A DNA stretch of 64,000 bases from contig NZ_SLWR01000011.1 in the NCBI RefSeq assembly GCF_004345665.1, forward strand, positions 1 to 64,000. The letters run 5' to 3'. Position numbers and translations under genes: made by a program. Position 1 is the stretch's first letter; every line of letters starts with the position of its first letter. Below are positions 23,864 to 32,878 of the stretch, one piece after another. This DNA comes from Kribbella antiqua (GTDB lineage: Bacteria > Actinomycetota > Actinomycetes > Propionibacteriales > Kribbellaceae). Below the pieces are notes generated by a model, which was not told the DNA's origin, searched no databases, and saw only the letters and a program-made list of their open reading frames with translations.

Positions 23864-26800
23864 ATGCGCCGCGCCCGTACGTCTGTCCTCTTCCGCTATG
23901 CCCTGGCCGCTGCTCTCGCCGCCATTACGGTGCCGTTCCTGGCCCACGCCGCCTTCGGCGACGAGGCTGTTGCCGCCCCGGTCGCTCAGGTCTTCCCGAC
24001 CCGCCAGGGCATCGGCGTCGTCTGGGACGCCGTCGACGCATCCGGCTACCGCGTGGAACGCAAGCAGGACGCCTCCGAATGGCAGGACATAAGCGGCGCC
24101 CTGGCGCCCTCAGCAACCAACTGGATAGACGAATCGATCCCCGCCGGCACAACCGCGGACTACCGCGTCGTCGCGCAGTCTTCCGACAGCGAGGGCGCCA
24201 CCAGCGCGCCGGTGACCGCATCCCGTGCCGCTCAAGCTCCGGAAGTCGGAGACGTCGACGTACTGATGACCGACGCGGACCGCGGCGATGGGGCCACGTG
24301 GCTCCAGGACGAGATCGTCGGCCCGGTGACAGTATCGGCGCCCACCGGAGGATCCCGCATTCTCTCTGCCGGCGCGATCAAGCTCAGGATTCCGGCGTTC
24401 TTTCCCGGTCCTGGCACCTACAACCTGACGCAGACGCAGGTCGAGCTGACCCAGGGCGATCGCAACTGCACGACCAGCGGGCGCATGTCTGTCACTGAGC
24501 TCGCGTACACCTCGGATCTCCAGGTCGAGACGATGGCCGCGTCGTTCCAGGGATGGACCTGCGCCGGCATCGAGTCGGGACTGGGTGTCGAGATCAGGAT
24601 CAAGAGCACGAAGGCCTACCAGGCACTGTCCGTCACCCCTCACGAAGTGGCAGTGGGCCAGGTCAGGAGCGGCACGACATCGGCGCCGGCTCCAATCACC
24701 GTGAAAAACGTTGGAACCGAGCCCGTGGAACTCGAACGTTTCAGCATCAGCTCGGGCGCCTACTGGGCCTGGAAGATCAGCTCGAACGACTGTCCCGCGG
24801 TTCTGCCGGTCGCAGCAAGCTGCACGGTGAAGATGACCTTCGCGCCGAACTTCATCGGGCTGTCGAGGGCCAAGCTAGTGATCGGCGACTCGACCTCGAG
24901 AGGCTGGCACACCGTCTTCTACAGCGCGACAGGCACATCCCTACCCGAGGCGCTCGGTGTCTTCGTCTCCCCGACCTTCACCGGCAACACTGTCCGCTGG
25001 GCTGCCCTGGCGTCCGCAGGAGGTACACCGGTACGGGGCTACTTCCTGCACAGGTACGTGGATGGCGTCGAAACAACGCAGTGGGTGACCACCAACCGAA
25101 CGAGCGGCTTCGTCACTGTCGCGGATTCGAACCCGAAAGCCGGCATCGAGTACGCCGTCTCCGTGGTCAACGATGTCGGCGAAGGGCCGACGGGCGCACG
25201 CGGCAAGGCGGCCCGAGCAACCGAGCAGATCGCGGTCATCGGCGGTGAGCCAACAAAGCGTGAACTGATGGCGGCGGACCCGCTCGGTCAAGTTGTGCCG
25301 CTTCCCTACGAGCTTGACTCGGTGACTCCGAAACAGGCCGTCGCGAGTTCACCCGACGGGCGAACGCTGGCCTACGCGACCGGCGGCAGCGACCGCAGCT
25401 TGTGGATTCGCAAGGTGGAGCCAAGCGGACTCGGCACCCCCGTGAAGTTGTGGACATCCTGGATGGGCATCACCCGTCTTTCCTGGTCTCCGGACGGATC
25501 GCGGATCGCCGTCGAGGCGCCGGGCGTCGAGGGTGATCTCGACTTGCCGTGTGTGTACGTCATCTCGTCGTCCGGCGGCACGCCCGAGCAGATCGCTTGT
25601 GACGTCACCAGTCCAAGCTGGATGCCGGATGCCCGGACGCTGATGGTGATCGATGGCCGGGTCGAAGGCACCCACCCCGATCTCGTCCGCATCGAGGCGA
25701 AACCCGGCGGCGCCCCGGTCAAGTCGTTCAACGTGACGGCGCGACAGGGCGATCCGGTCGCCGCCTCACCCGATGGGCGCCACATCGCGCTGGCCGGTGG
25801 CGTCGGTCTCTCTCTCATCGACTCCGTTACGACTACCCACCTTTCAAATGTGACCTTCAGTAGTTCGATCAAGTCGATCAGCTGGGCGCCGGACGGCGGT
25901 CAGCTGCTTGCACTGGCCTCGAACGGTCAGCTCTCCAGAATCTCGGTCGGCTCCGACGGCGATATGAAGGATCAGCTGCCGGTCACCGTCTGGCCCAGCA
26001 GCACGCAGCCGGTGTTCGATGTGGCCTGGCAGCGCCTTGGATTGGTGATCAAGCCGACTGCGGCGGTGATGGGTCCTCAGATCTCGATCGCCTACGACAG
26101 CTCGGCCTTGCTGCCCGGTACCACGTTCACATGCGTCCTCGACTCCGCCCGATGGTTGTCCTCCTGTGAGAGTCCGGTGACCACCACAGTCACTTCATCA
26201 GGGACGCACACGCTTCAGGTGAGCGCCACCGAGCCTGGCGGGCGCAGGGTTGTCGCCACGCGCACGTTCACAGTCGACGCGACTGGGCCGGTGTCGCGGG
26301 TCGTGGGGCCGACTTATCAGGCGTCGGCCGCTGGTACGGCGAGTATTCAGGTGGCGGCGACGGATTCGAGTGGTGTGGCGTCGTACGACGTGCGGTATCG
26401 GAAGGCGTCGTATCTCAGTGGATTCGGGGCGTATGTGCAGCCGTGGACGGGCACGACTGCGACGTCGATGAGTTTGAGTGTGGCCGCGGGGTATGAGTAC
26501 TGCGTTTCGGTTCGGGCTAAGGACAAGTTCGGGAACGTCGGGGCGTGGAGTGCGGAGCGGTGTTTTGGGCGGCCGTTGGATGACCGGGCGATGACTACGG
26601 CGACGACCGGGTGGACGAGGGCTTCGTGGTCGGCGTTCTATGCCGGGACGGCTACGCAGACGGCGGCGTACGGGAAGTCGCTGACGCGAACGGTGCAGGG
26701 GAAGCGGTTCTATCTCGTCGCCACCAAATGCCCGACGTGTGGCATGGTGTCGGTCTATGCCGGTGGCAAGTACCTGACGGCGGTCAACCTCGCCTCGACC

Positions 26801-26929
26801 ACCACCCAGCGGCAGGCGTTGATCGCGTTGCCGGTGCAGAGTGCCCTGTTCAGTGGCACGCTCACCTTCACCACCCGTTCGACGGGCAAGCTCGTCCAGA
26901 TCGACGGTCTCGTCGTACGGCGGACGTAG
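23864..26929 (+). CDS. large secreted multidomain protein with beta-propeller and Ig/FnIII modules
   Basis: The product has 1021 residues from ATG 23864, with TGGAGA upstream, and an N-terminal signal peptide ending near AHAAFG/DEA. Approximate domains: FnIII-like (45-115); an unassigned Cys-containing domain; an ASPM/HYDIN-like Ig domain (LSVTPHEVAVGQV...CTVKMTFAPNFIG); FnIII; a TolB-like propeller with repeated SPDGRTLAY, SWSPDGSRIAV, SPDGRHIAL and SWAPDGGQLLAL; an Ig-like domain with a Cys pair; FnIII; and a C-terminal jelly-roll-like module (WSAFYAGTATQTAAYGKSL). No catalytic motif was seen, so a surface binding or scaffold role is inferred. Codon third positions shift to G/T over the last 600 bases. 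Confidence 0.82.
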   Translation: MRRARTSVLFRYALAAALAAITVPFLAHAAFGDEAVAAPVAQVFPTRQGIGVVWDAVDASGYRVERKQDASEWQDISGALAPSATNWIDESIPAGTTADYRVVAQSSDSEGATSAPVTASRAAQAPEVGDVDVLMTDADRGDGATWLQDEIVGPVTVSAPTGGSRILSAGAIKLRIPAFFPGPGTYNLTQTQVELTQGDRNCTTSGRMSVTELAYTSDLQVETMAASFQGWTCAGIESGLGVEIRIKSTKAYQALSVTPHEVAVGQVRSGTTSAPAPITVKNVGTEPVELERFSISSGAYWAWKISSNDCPAVLPVAASCTVKMTFAPNFIGLSRAKLVIGDSTSRGWHTVFYSATGTSLPEALGVFVSPTFTGNTVRWAALASAGGTPVRGYFLHRYVDGVETTQWVTTNRTSGFVTVADSNPKAGIEYAVSVVNDVGEGPTGARGKAARATEQIAVIGGEPTKRELMAADPLGQVVPLPYELDSVTPKQAVASSPDGRTLAYATGGSDRSLWIRKVEPSGLGTPVKLWTSWMGITRLSWSPDGSRIAVEAPGVEGDLDLPCVYVISSSGGTPEQIACDVTSPSWMPDARTLMVIDGRVEGTHPDLVRIEAKPGGAPVKSFNVTARQGDPVAASPDGRHIALAGGVGLSLIDSVTTTHLSNVTFSSSIKSISWAPDGGQLLALASNGQLSRISVGSDGDMKDQLPVTVWPSSTQPVFDVAWQRLGLVIKPTAAVMGPQISIAYDSSALLPGTTFTCVLDSARWLSSCESPVTTTVTSSGTHTLQVSATEPGGRRVVATRTFTVDATGPVSRVVGPTYQASAAGTASIQVAATDSSGVASYDVRYRKASYLSGFGAYVQPWTGTTATSMSLSVAAGYEYCVSVRAKDKFGNVGAWSAERCFGRPLDDRAMTTATTGWTRASWSAFYAGTATQTAAYGKSLTRTVQGKRFYLVATKCPTCGMVSVYAGGKYLTAVNLASTTTQRQALIALPVQSALFSGTLTFTTRSTGKLVQIDGLVVRRT

Positions 26930-26933
26930 CCAG

Positions 26934-26957
26934 AGCGGCCCCGAAGCCGGGGCCGCT
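26934..26957. terminator. strong hairpin at a convergent junction
   Basis: AGCGGCCCCG pairs with the following CGGGGCCGCT around a four-base loop, five bases after the secreted-protein stop and 12 before the convergent hydrolase stop. It probably terminates both transcripts. Confidence 0.65.
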
Positions 26958-26969
26958 ACGTACGACGGC

Positions 26970-27785
26970 TCAGGTCAGGTGGTCGTAGTCGCCTCGGGTC
27001 CAGGCGGCGTGGCGGTCGGCGGAGCGGCGGACTACGGCTTTGGCGTCGGTCGGGATGGAGGCGCCGAAGTTGTTGTAGAGGCGGTCGTAGTCGAAGGGGT
27101 CGAGGGAGCGGGCGACGCGGTCGACGACGGCGCCGGAGAGCGGGATGCGGTTCGGGTAGCTGCGCATGAAGCTGACCGAGGTGCGGTCCGGGTTGGCGAA
27201 GATGGTGTCGCCGGACAGGATCACGCCCTTGCCGCCGGCGCCTTCGGCCCAGTGGACGACCGCGCTGCCGGGGAAGTGACCGCCCGGCTGGATCAGTGTC
27301 ACGCCGGGTAGCGGGTTGAGTTTGCCCGACCAGGTCTGGATGACCGGGTCCTGCCGGGCGACCCACTCGGCGTCCGCCTCCGAGACGTAGACCGGTACGC
27401 CGCCGAGCCGGTGGCTCCACTCGACCTGGACGCCGTACATGTGTGGATGGCTGGCGATGATCGCGACCACCTCGCCGAGCTCGCGCATCCGCCGTACGGC
27501 GTCGTCGTCGACGTACCCGATCGGGTCCCAGAGCAGGTTGCCGTCGCTCGTCTGCACCAGCATCGACTGCTGGCCGATCCCGGTCGGCGGCTTCGACGTG
27601 ACGCCGTACAGGCTGGGCTCCACTTCCTCGATGGCGACCGTGGTGCCGGCGGCGGCCAGCTCCTCGAGTGTGGTCCAGTGCTGGCCGTCGGCGGGTACCC
27701 ACTGGCGCTCGTCGGCGCAGATCGCGCAGACGTCGACCTTTTCGGAGTGCTCGACCGCACAGGTCGCACAGATCCAGAAACTCAC
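26970..27785 (-). CDS. metallo-beta-lactamase-fold protein with N-terminal zinc ribbon
   Basis: The 271-residue protein starts at GTG 27785 behind GGGGAGAA. The first 30 residues form a CATC...CAIC zinc ribbon (WICATCAVEHSEKVDVCAICADERQW). The rest resembles an MBL hydrolase: LLWDPIGYVDD, IASHPHMYG, GGHFPGSAVVHW and ILSGDTIF. The usual HxHxDH motif is reduced to HPHMYG, so one metal site looks incomplete. A thioesterase or other hydrolase role is only a family-level guess. It is divergent from the succinate dehydrogenase operon. Confidence 0.75.
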   Translation of the reverse strand: MSFWICATCAVEHSEKVDVCAICADERQWVPADGQHWTTLEELAAAGTTVAIEEVEPSLYGVTSKPPTGIGQQSMLVQTSDGNLLWDPIGYVDDDAVRRMRELGEVVAIIASHPHMYGVQVEWSHRLGGVPVYVSEADAEWVARQDPVIQTWSGKLNPLPGVTLIQPGGHFPGSAVVHWAEGAGGKGVILSGDTIFANPDRTSVSFMRSYPNRIPLSGAVVDRVARSLDPFDYDRLYNNFGASIPTDAKAVVRRSADRHAAWTRGDYDHLT

Positions 27786-28122
27786 CGTGTTCTCCCCTCG
27801 CTGTGACCCGGGCGACTCCCGGGCCGTTCGGCAGTCTCGAATGTCAAGCTCGGTTGAAGTCAACAACGCCGCCGGGCCACCGTCGAGGGCCACTCGCCGG
27901 CCTGCCCGAAGGGCGACTTCGGCCGGGGTTCCGCTGTGGCCGATCCGGCACGCGCGAGAGCGATGTCACACCTGTCAGGACAAAATGGGCCGATCGGCAG
28001 GACTAGCATCGAGTCGGCCTGGTTTTCGCCGGGCCGAGCCGATCGCGGGCGCCCTCGAGGGTCACGCCCCGACGCGCCGCGGAGACCGGCTCTCGGTTAG
28101 TGAGTCCGATCGGAGGATCGGT
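27786..28122. promoter_or_regulatory. divergent intergenic region upstream of sdhCDAB
   Basis: These 337 bases separate the MBL gene start from the sdhC start. They should carry the promoters of both. TAGCAT at 28004-28009 is a possible -10 for the sdh operon, but no -35 at standard spacing is convincing. No open frame with recognisable protein similarity is present. Confidence 0.35.
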
Positions 28123-28500
28123 TTGCCCAGCAAACCAGCCGGCACGCTGTACCGCGGCCGGGAGGGCATGTGGTCATGGGTCGCGCACCGGATCACCGGC
28201 GTGGGGATCTTCTTCTTCCTGCTGGTGCACGTGCTGGACACCGCCCTGGTGCGGGTCTCCCCGGAGGCCTACAACGAGGTGATCGGCACCTACAAGAACC
28301 CGATCGTCGGCCTGCTCGAGGTCGGTCTGGTGGCCGCGATCCTGTTCCACGCGTTCAACGGCATCCGGCTCATCCTGGTCGACTTCTGGGCCAAGGGCCC
28401 GCGCTACCAGCGGCAGCTGATGATCGGCGTCGGCGTGATTTGGGTCGTGCTGTTCGTGCCGTTCGTGATCCGGCACCTCTCCCACGTCTTCGGAGGCTAG
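28123..28500 (+). CDS. sdhC: succinate dehydrogenase cytochrome b subunit
   Basis: The 125-residue membrane anchor has three hydrophobic segments and the family motif MWSWVAHRITGVGIFFFLLVHVLDT, in which Arg and His lie near the quinone and heme sites. ILFHAFNGIRLILVDF supplies a heme-ligand His. TTG at 28123 is chosen because it follows GGAGGA with five-base spacing and gives the usual N-terminus; the next ATG (28168) would delete conserved residues. It is the first gene of sdhCDAB. Confidence 0.9.
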   Translation: MPSKPAGTLYRGREGMWSWVAHRITGVGIFFFLLVHVLDTALVRVSPEAYNEVIGTYKNPIVGLLEVGLVAAILFHAFNGIRLILVDFWAKGPRYQRQLMIGVGVIWVVLFVPFVIRHLSHVFGG

Positions 28501-28504
28501 CCAG

Positions 28505-28990
28505 ATGCCTTCCCCACCCCACCACCCCGGTCGGATGAGCGAAATCGCTGCTCCCCGCTCCAGCAGCCGGTCGAGAAACCTCAAGGGCGGCGGCCGGAAC
28601 CGGTCCGGGCAGACCAACTTCGAGCTGTACAGCTGGCTGTTCATGCGGCTGTCCGGCCTCGCGCTCGTCGTACTGGTGCTCGGGCACCTGTTCGTGAACC
28701 TGATGCTCGGCGGCGGGATTACCGCTCTCGACTTCGCGTTCGTGGCCGGCAAGTGGGCCAACCCGCTGTGGCAGGTCTGGGATCTGCTGATGCTGTGGCT
28801 GGCGATGCTGCACGGCACCAACGGGCTGCGCACGATCATCAACGACTACGCCGAGAAGGACCAGACCCGGTTCTGGCTGAAGGCCCTGCTGATCACCGCG
28901 TCGATCGTCGTCGTGGTGCTCGGCACGCTGGTCATCTTCACGTTCGACCCCTGCCTCGACCCCAGCTCCACGCTGTCGGTCTGTAAGTAA
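28505..28990 (+). CDS. sdhD: succinate dehydrogenase hydrophobic membrane anchor subunit
   Basis: The 161-residue protein has three membrane segments (WLFMRLSGLALVVLVLGHLFVNLML, WDLLMLWLAMLHGTNGLR, LLITASIVVVVLGTLVIF). HLFVNLM and MLHGTNG provide histidines for the shared heme. ATG at 28505 comes four bases after the sdhC stop; ATG at 28535 (MSEIAAP) is an alternative. It anchors the SdhAB head to the membrane and helps to form the quinone site. Confidence 0.9.
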   Translation: MPSPPHHPGRMSEIAAPRSSSRSRNLKGGGRNRSGQTNFELYSWLFMRLSGLALVVLVLGHLFVNLMLGGGITALDFAFVAGKWANPLWQVWDLLMLWLAMLHGTNGLRTIINDYAEKDQTRFWLKALLITASIVVVVLGTLVIFTFDPCLDPSSTLSVCK

Positions 28991-28997
28991 GGACGTT

Positions 28998-30752
28998 ATG
29001 CAACAGCACCAGTACGACGTAGTGATTGTCGGCGCGGGTGGGGCCGGGATGCGGGCCGCGCTGGAGTCCAGCAAGCGGACGCGTACCGCCGTACTCACGA
29101 AGCTCTACCCGACCCGGTCGCACACCGGCGCGGCCCAGGGCGGCATGTGCGCCGCGCTGGCCAACGTCGAGGAGGACAACTGGGAGTGGCACACCTTCGA
29201 CACGGTCAAGGGTGGTGACTTCCTGGTCGACCAGGACGCGGCCGAGGTGATGTGCCGCGAGGCCGTCGACGCGGTGCTCGACCTGGAGAAGATGGGCCTG
29301 CCGTTCAACCGGACCGCCGAGGGCAAGATCGACCAGCGGTTCTTCGGCGGGCACACCCGAAACCACGGCGAGGCCGTCGTACGGCGATCCTGCTTCGCGG
29401 CGGACCGGACCGGCCACATGATCCTGCAGACGCTGTACCAGCAGTGCATCAAGCAGAACGTGGAGTTCTTCAACGAGTTCTACGTGCTCGACCTGCTGAT
29501 GGTGGGCGGTCGCGCCACCGGCGTGGTCGCGTACGAGCTGGCCACCGGTGAGCTGCACATCTTCTCGGCCAAGTCGATCGTGTTCGCCTCCGGCGGCTTC
29601 GGCAAGGTCTTCCGTACGACGTCCAACGCGCACACGCTGACCGGCGACGGGATGGGCATCGTCTGGCGCAAGGGCCTGCCGCTGGAGGACATGGAGTTCT
29701 TCCAGTTCCACCCGACCGGCCTGGCGGGTCTCGGCGTACTGCTGTCGGAGGCCGCTCGTGGCGAGGGCGGGATCCTGCGGAACAAGGACAACGAACGGTT
29801 CATGGAGCGGTACGCCCCGACCGTGAAGGACCTGGCGCCGCGGGACATGGTCGCCCGCGCGATGGCGAACGAGGTCCGCGAGGGTCGCGGCTGCGGCCCG
29901 GACGGCGCGTACGTGATGCTCGACCTGACCCACCTGGAGCCGGCGCACATCGACGCGAAACTGCCGGACATCACGGAGTTCGCGCGTACGTATCTGGGTG
30001 TCGAGCCGTACACCGAGCAGATCCCCGTGTTCCCGACCGCGCACTACGCGATGGGCGGCATCCCGACCAACATCAAGGGCGAGGCGCTGGCCAACAACGA
30101 CGACGTGATCCCGGGGCTCTACGCCGCGGGCGAGGTCGCGTGCGTTTCGGTGCACGGCGCGAACCGGCTCGGCACGAACTCGCTGCTCGACATCAACGTG
30201 TTCGGCCGGCGGGCCGGGATCGCCGCGGCCGAGTACGCCGAGACGGCTGCCTTCGAGGAGCTGCCTTCCGAGCCTCAGGCGTACGTCGTCGAACTGGTCG
30301 AGGGACTGCGCAACTCCACCGGCGAGGAGCGGATCGCCGCGATCCGGGCCGATCTGCAAGCGACGATGGACCTGAACGCGCAGGTGTACCGGACCGAGGG
30401 TTCGCTGAAGCAGGCGCTGGTCGACATCGAGGCGCTCAAGCAGCGGTTCACTCAGGTCGGCGTACAGGACAAGGGCAAGCGGTTCAACACCGACCTGCTC
30501 GAGGCCGTCGAGCTCGGCTTCCTGATCGACCTGGCCGAGGTGCTGGTGGTGTCCGCGCTGGCCCGCAAGGAGTCCCGCGGCGGACACTTCCGGGAGGACT
30601 ACGACAAGCGCGACGACGTCAACTTCATGCGGCACACGATGGCGTACCGCGAAATCTCAGTTGCCGAAGACGGTAAGGAGACAGTCAACATCCGGCTGGA
30701 CTACAAGCCGGTCGTGCAGACCCGCTACAAGCCGATGGAGCGCAAGTACTGA
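28998..30752 (+). CDS. sdhA: succinate dehydrogenase flavoprotein subunit
   Basis: The 584-residue catalytic subunit oxidises succinate to fumarate. The FAD-binding start YDVVIVGAGGAGMRAALES and SHTGAAQGGMCAAL (flavin-attachment region with His) are visible. FFGGHTRNHGEAVVR, FHPTGLAGLGVLLSEAARGEGG and HGANRLGTNSLLDINVFGRRAG are the conserved active-site and FAD motifs. It overlaps sdhB by one base (TGATG). A long open frame on the opposite strand is its shadow. Confidence 0.97.
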   Translation: MQQHQYDVVIVGAGGAGMRAALESSKRTRTAVLTKLYPTRSHTGAAQGGMCAALANVEEDNWEWHTFDTVKGGDFLVDQDAAEVMCREAVDAVLDLEKMGLPFNRTAEGKIDQRFFGGHTRNHGEAVVRRSCFAADRTGHMILQTLYQQCIKQNVEFFNEFYVLDLLMVGGRATGVVAYELATGELHIFSAKSIVFASGGFGKVFRTTSNAHTLTGDGMGIVWRKGLPLEDMEFFQFHPTGLAGLGVLLSEAARGEGGILRNKDNERFMERYAPTVKDLAPRDMVARAMANEVREGRGCGPDGAYVMLDLTHLEPAHIDAKLPDITEFARTYLGVEPYTEQIPVFPTAHYAMGGIPTNIKGEALANNDDVIPGLYAAGEVACVSVHGANRLGTNSLLDINVFGRRAGIAAAEYAETAAFEELPSEPQAYVVELVEGLRNSTGEERIAAIRADLQATMDLNAQVYRTEGSLKQALVDIEALKQRFTQVGVQDKGKRFNTDLLEAVELGFLIDLAEVLVVSALARKESRGGHFREDYDKRDDVNFMRHTMAYREISVAEDGKETVNIRLDYKPVVQTRYKPMERKY

Positions 30753-31456
30753 TGGACGCACACGTCAAGATCCTCCGGTACAACCCCGAGGTCGTCGGCG
30801 AGGCGGAGTGGAAGACGTACACGGTTTCCCTTGAACCGACCGACCGGGTGCTGGACGCGCTGCACAAGATCAAGTGGGAGCAGGACGGCACGCTGACGTT
30901 CCGCCGATCCTGCGCACACGGCGTCTGCGGCTCGGACGCGATGCGCATCAACGGCCGCAACCGGCTCGCCTGCAAGACGCTGATCAAGGACCTGAACCCG
31001 GAGAAGGAGATCACCGTCGAGCCCATCAAGGGTTTGCCGGTGCTCAAGGACCTGGTCGTCGACATGGAGCCGTTCTTCGACGCGTACCGCTCGGTGATGC
31101 CATTCCTGGTCACCACCGGCCACGAGCCGACTCGCGAGCGGATCCAGTCGCAGGCCGACCGCGACCGCTTCGACGACACCACCAAGTGCATCCTGTGCGC
31201 CGCGTGTACGACGTCCTGCCCAGTCTTCTGGTCCGACGGCCAGTACTTCGGCCCGCAGGCGATCGTCGGCGCCCACCGCTTCATCTTCGACAGCCGCGAC
31301 GAGGGCACCGAGCAGCGCCTCGAAATCCTGAACGACAAGGAAGGCGTCTGGCGCTGCCGCACCACCTTCAACTGCACCGAGGCCTGCCCCCGAGGCATCG
31401 AGGTCACCAAAGCCATCCAGGAAGTAAAGCGAGCCCTGATCTTCCGCCGCGTCTGA
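30752..31456 (+). CDS. sdhB: succinate dehydrogenase iron-sulfur subunit
   Basis: The 234-residue subunit passes electrons from FAD to quinone. CAHGVCGSDAMRINGRNRLAC binds the [2Fe-2S] cluster. CILCAACTTSCP with the later CTEACPRGI supplies [4Fe-4S] and [3Fe-4S] ligands. It is the last gene of sdhCDAB and is followed by a strong hairpin. Third positions become C-rich near the end. Confidence 0.97.
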   Translation: MDAHVKILRYNPEVVGEAEWKTYTVSLEPTDRVLDALHKIKWEQDGTLTFRRSCAHGVCGSDAMRINGRNRLACKTLIKDLNPEKEITVEPIKGLPVLKDLVVDMEPFFDAYRSVMPFLVTTGHEPTRERIQSQADRDRFDDTTKCILCAACTTSCPVFWSDGQYFGPQAIVGAHRFIFDSRDEGTEQRLEILNDKEGVWRCRTTFNCTEACPRGIEVTKAIQEVKRALIFRRV

Positions 31457-31470
31457 GATTCTCCACTTCG

Positions 31471-31507
31471 GCGAACAGCCTCTGCCCGATGGGCGGAGGC
31501 TGTTCGC
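31471..31507. terminator. strong hairpin after sdhB
   Basis: GCGAACAGCCTC pairs perfectly with GAGGCTGTTCGC around a 13-base loop (31471-31507). It lies between the sdhB stop and the convergent DUF2000 gene, so it can serve both directions. Confidence 0.75.
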
Positions 31508-31511
31508 TTGT

Positions 31512-31943
31512 TCAGGGGTGCATCCGGGCGCCTTTGAGGACCTTGTCGACGGCGTTCTTCGGGCCGTAGAGGGCGATGCCGACCAGGTCGAGTTGGCCGG
31601 TCGGCACTGCCTTGACGGCGGCCCGGTTGTCGCGGTCGTTGCCGGTGGCAAACAGGTCTTGAGTGAAGATCGCGTGCTCGAGGTCGCGTTTGAGCGCCCG
31701 CTCGTGCGCCGTACTCATGAACTCCTTGGAGCCTTCGAACACCAGCACGGGTTGCCGGAACATCGGCAGATACGCCTGCCCGTCCGCGTCCTCATACGCC
31801 TCCCCCACCACCTCCGGCTTCGTCCCGGCGATCCCGCTCACCAGAAACGCCGTCACATTGAGCCGCTGCCAGGTCGCCAGGTCATCACGCAGCAGCACCG
31901 CAATCTTCGTATCGAACCGCACCGGTTCCAGCTCGTCATCCAC
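31512..31943 (-). CDS. DUF2000 family protein
   Basis: The 143-residue protein starts at GTG 31943. The sequence FDTKIAVLLRDDLATWQRLNVTAFLVSGIAG, followed by EAYEDADGQAYLPMFRQPVLVFEG, matches DUF2000, a small peptidyl-tRNA-hydrolase-2-like fold of unknown function. It continues through DLVGIALYGPKNAVDKVLKG. The open frame reaches further upstream as a proline/arginine-rich shadow that is not part of the protein. It lies alone between the sdh terminator and dppA. Confidence 0.78.
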   Translation of the reverse strand: MDDELEPVRFDTKIAVLLRDDLATWQRLNVTAFLVSGIAGTKPEVVGEAYEDADGQAYLPMFRQPVLVFEGSKEFMSTAHERALKRDLEHAIFTQDLFATGNDRDNRAAVKAVPTGQLDLVGIALYGPKNAVDKVLKGARMHP

Positions 31944-32038
31944 ACCCCGACTCTGCCCGCTCGGCGAGGCGACCGGCTTGTACGTTTTAAGCGTCCCTGC
32001 CTGCTGCCGAGCCCGGCGCCTGTTCGCGCGTCCCCGGT

Positions 32039-32866
32039 TTAGCAGTAGGGCGGGTTGGTGGTTACTGCGGTGGCTACGCGGAGGTAGAGGTTGAAGAGGC
32101 GGTAGAGGTGGAGCATTGGGCCGGAGGCGGTGGTGGTGCGGTCGTCGTCGCGGGTTACGCCTGGGATGGCGGTGAGGTGGGAGGCGACTGAGGCTGACTG
32201 CCAACGGACGGTCAGGCGGCGGTCGGCGGGTGGTGGGGTGACGCTGGGGAGGTTGCGGAGGGCTGAGGCGGCGGTGGCTTCGATGGCGGCCTGGGCCTCG
32301 GCGACTGGGACCAGTTCGGCGGCGAAGCGGTCTTTGGCGTATTTGACGGGGACGGTGGCGACCGTCGGGTCCCAGGCCTTCATCTCGGCGCAGGCCGTGT
32401 CGTCGCCGGTCAGGAGAGCGACCGGTACGCCGTACGCAAGAGCTGCGGCGTGGAAGAGCCCGATTTCGCCGGTGAGCTGGTCGTCGAGCCAGATGTCCTC
32501 GATCTCGTGGCCCATGAAGCTATGGCTGAGCACGCCGAGCACGCCGGCGCGGGCGTGATAGCCGATGCACAACGCAGCGTCGTACTCGCTGGTCAGCCCC
32601 TCCATCATGCCGAGAGGCTTCGGGCGGCCCTTGATCAGCGTGGCGCGTGGGTCGAGCAGCTCCGGCAGGAGGTTGCGCATCGGGCCATGCGCGTCGTTCA
32701 CCAGTACGGCGGTCGCGCCAGCGTCGTACGCACCCCGGATGGCGGCGTTCGTGTCCTCGGTCATCAGGACGCGGCCGCGCTCGTAGTCGCGTCCCGGCGG
32801 CTGGACGTCCTCCGCGTCGACTACGCCGGTGATGCCCTCCATGTCCGCGCTGATGTAGATCTTCAC
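32039..32866 (-). CDS. dppA: M55 family D-aminopeptidase
   Basis: The 275-residue protein has the DppA zinc-site motif MKIYISADMEGITGVVDAEDV. It continues with VLVNDAHGPMRNLLPE, CIGYHARAG, FMGHEIEDIWLD and LLTGDDTACAEMKAW. It should release N-terminal D-amino acids from peptides, perhaps recycling peptidoglycan peptides, and forms a decameric cytosolic enzyme in Bacillus. The GTG start at 32866 lies 12 bases from the divergent AraC-type regulator, a plausible control partner. Confidence 0.9.
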   Translation of the reverse strand: MKIYISADMEGITGVVDAEDVQPPGRDYERGRVLMTEDTNAAIRGAYDAGATAVLVNDAHGPMRNLLPELLDPRATLIKGRPKPLGMMEGLTSEYDAALCIGYHARAGVLGVLSHSFMGHEIEDIWLDDQLTGEIGLFHAAALAYGVPVALLTGDDTACAEMKAWDPTVATVPVKYAKDRFAAELVPVAEAQAAIEATAASALRNLPSVTPPPADRRLTVRWQSASVASHLTAIPGVTRDDDRTTTASGPMLHLYRLFNLYLRVATAVTTNPPYC

Positions 32867-32878
32867 GTCCAGCAGCGT

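Noticed and set aside
28938..30635. A 565-codon minus-strand frame opposite sdhA
   Set aside because: It mirrors the highly conserved sdhA sequence and has no domain of its own, as is usual for antisense frames in high-GC DNA.
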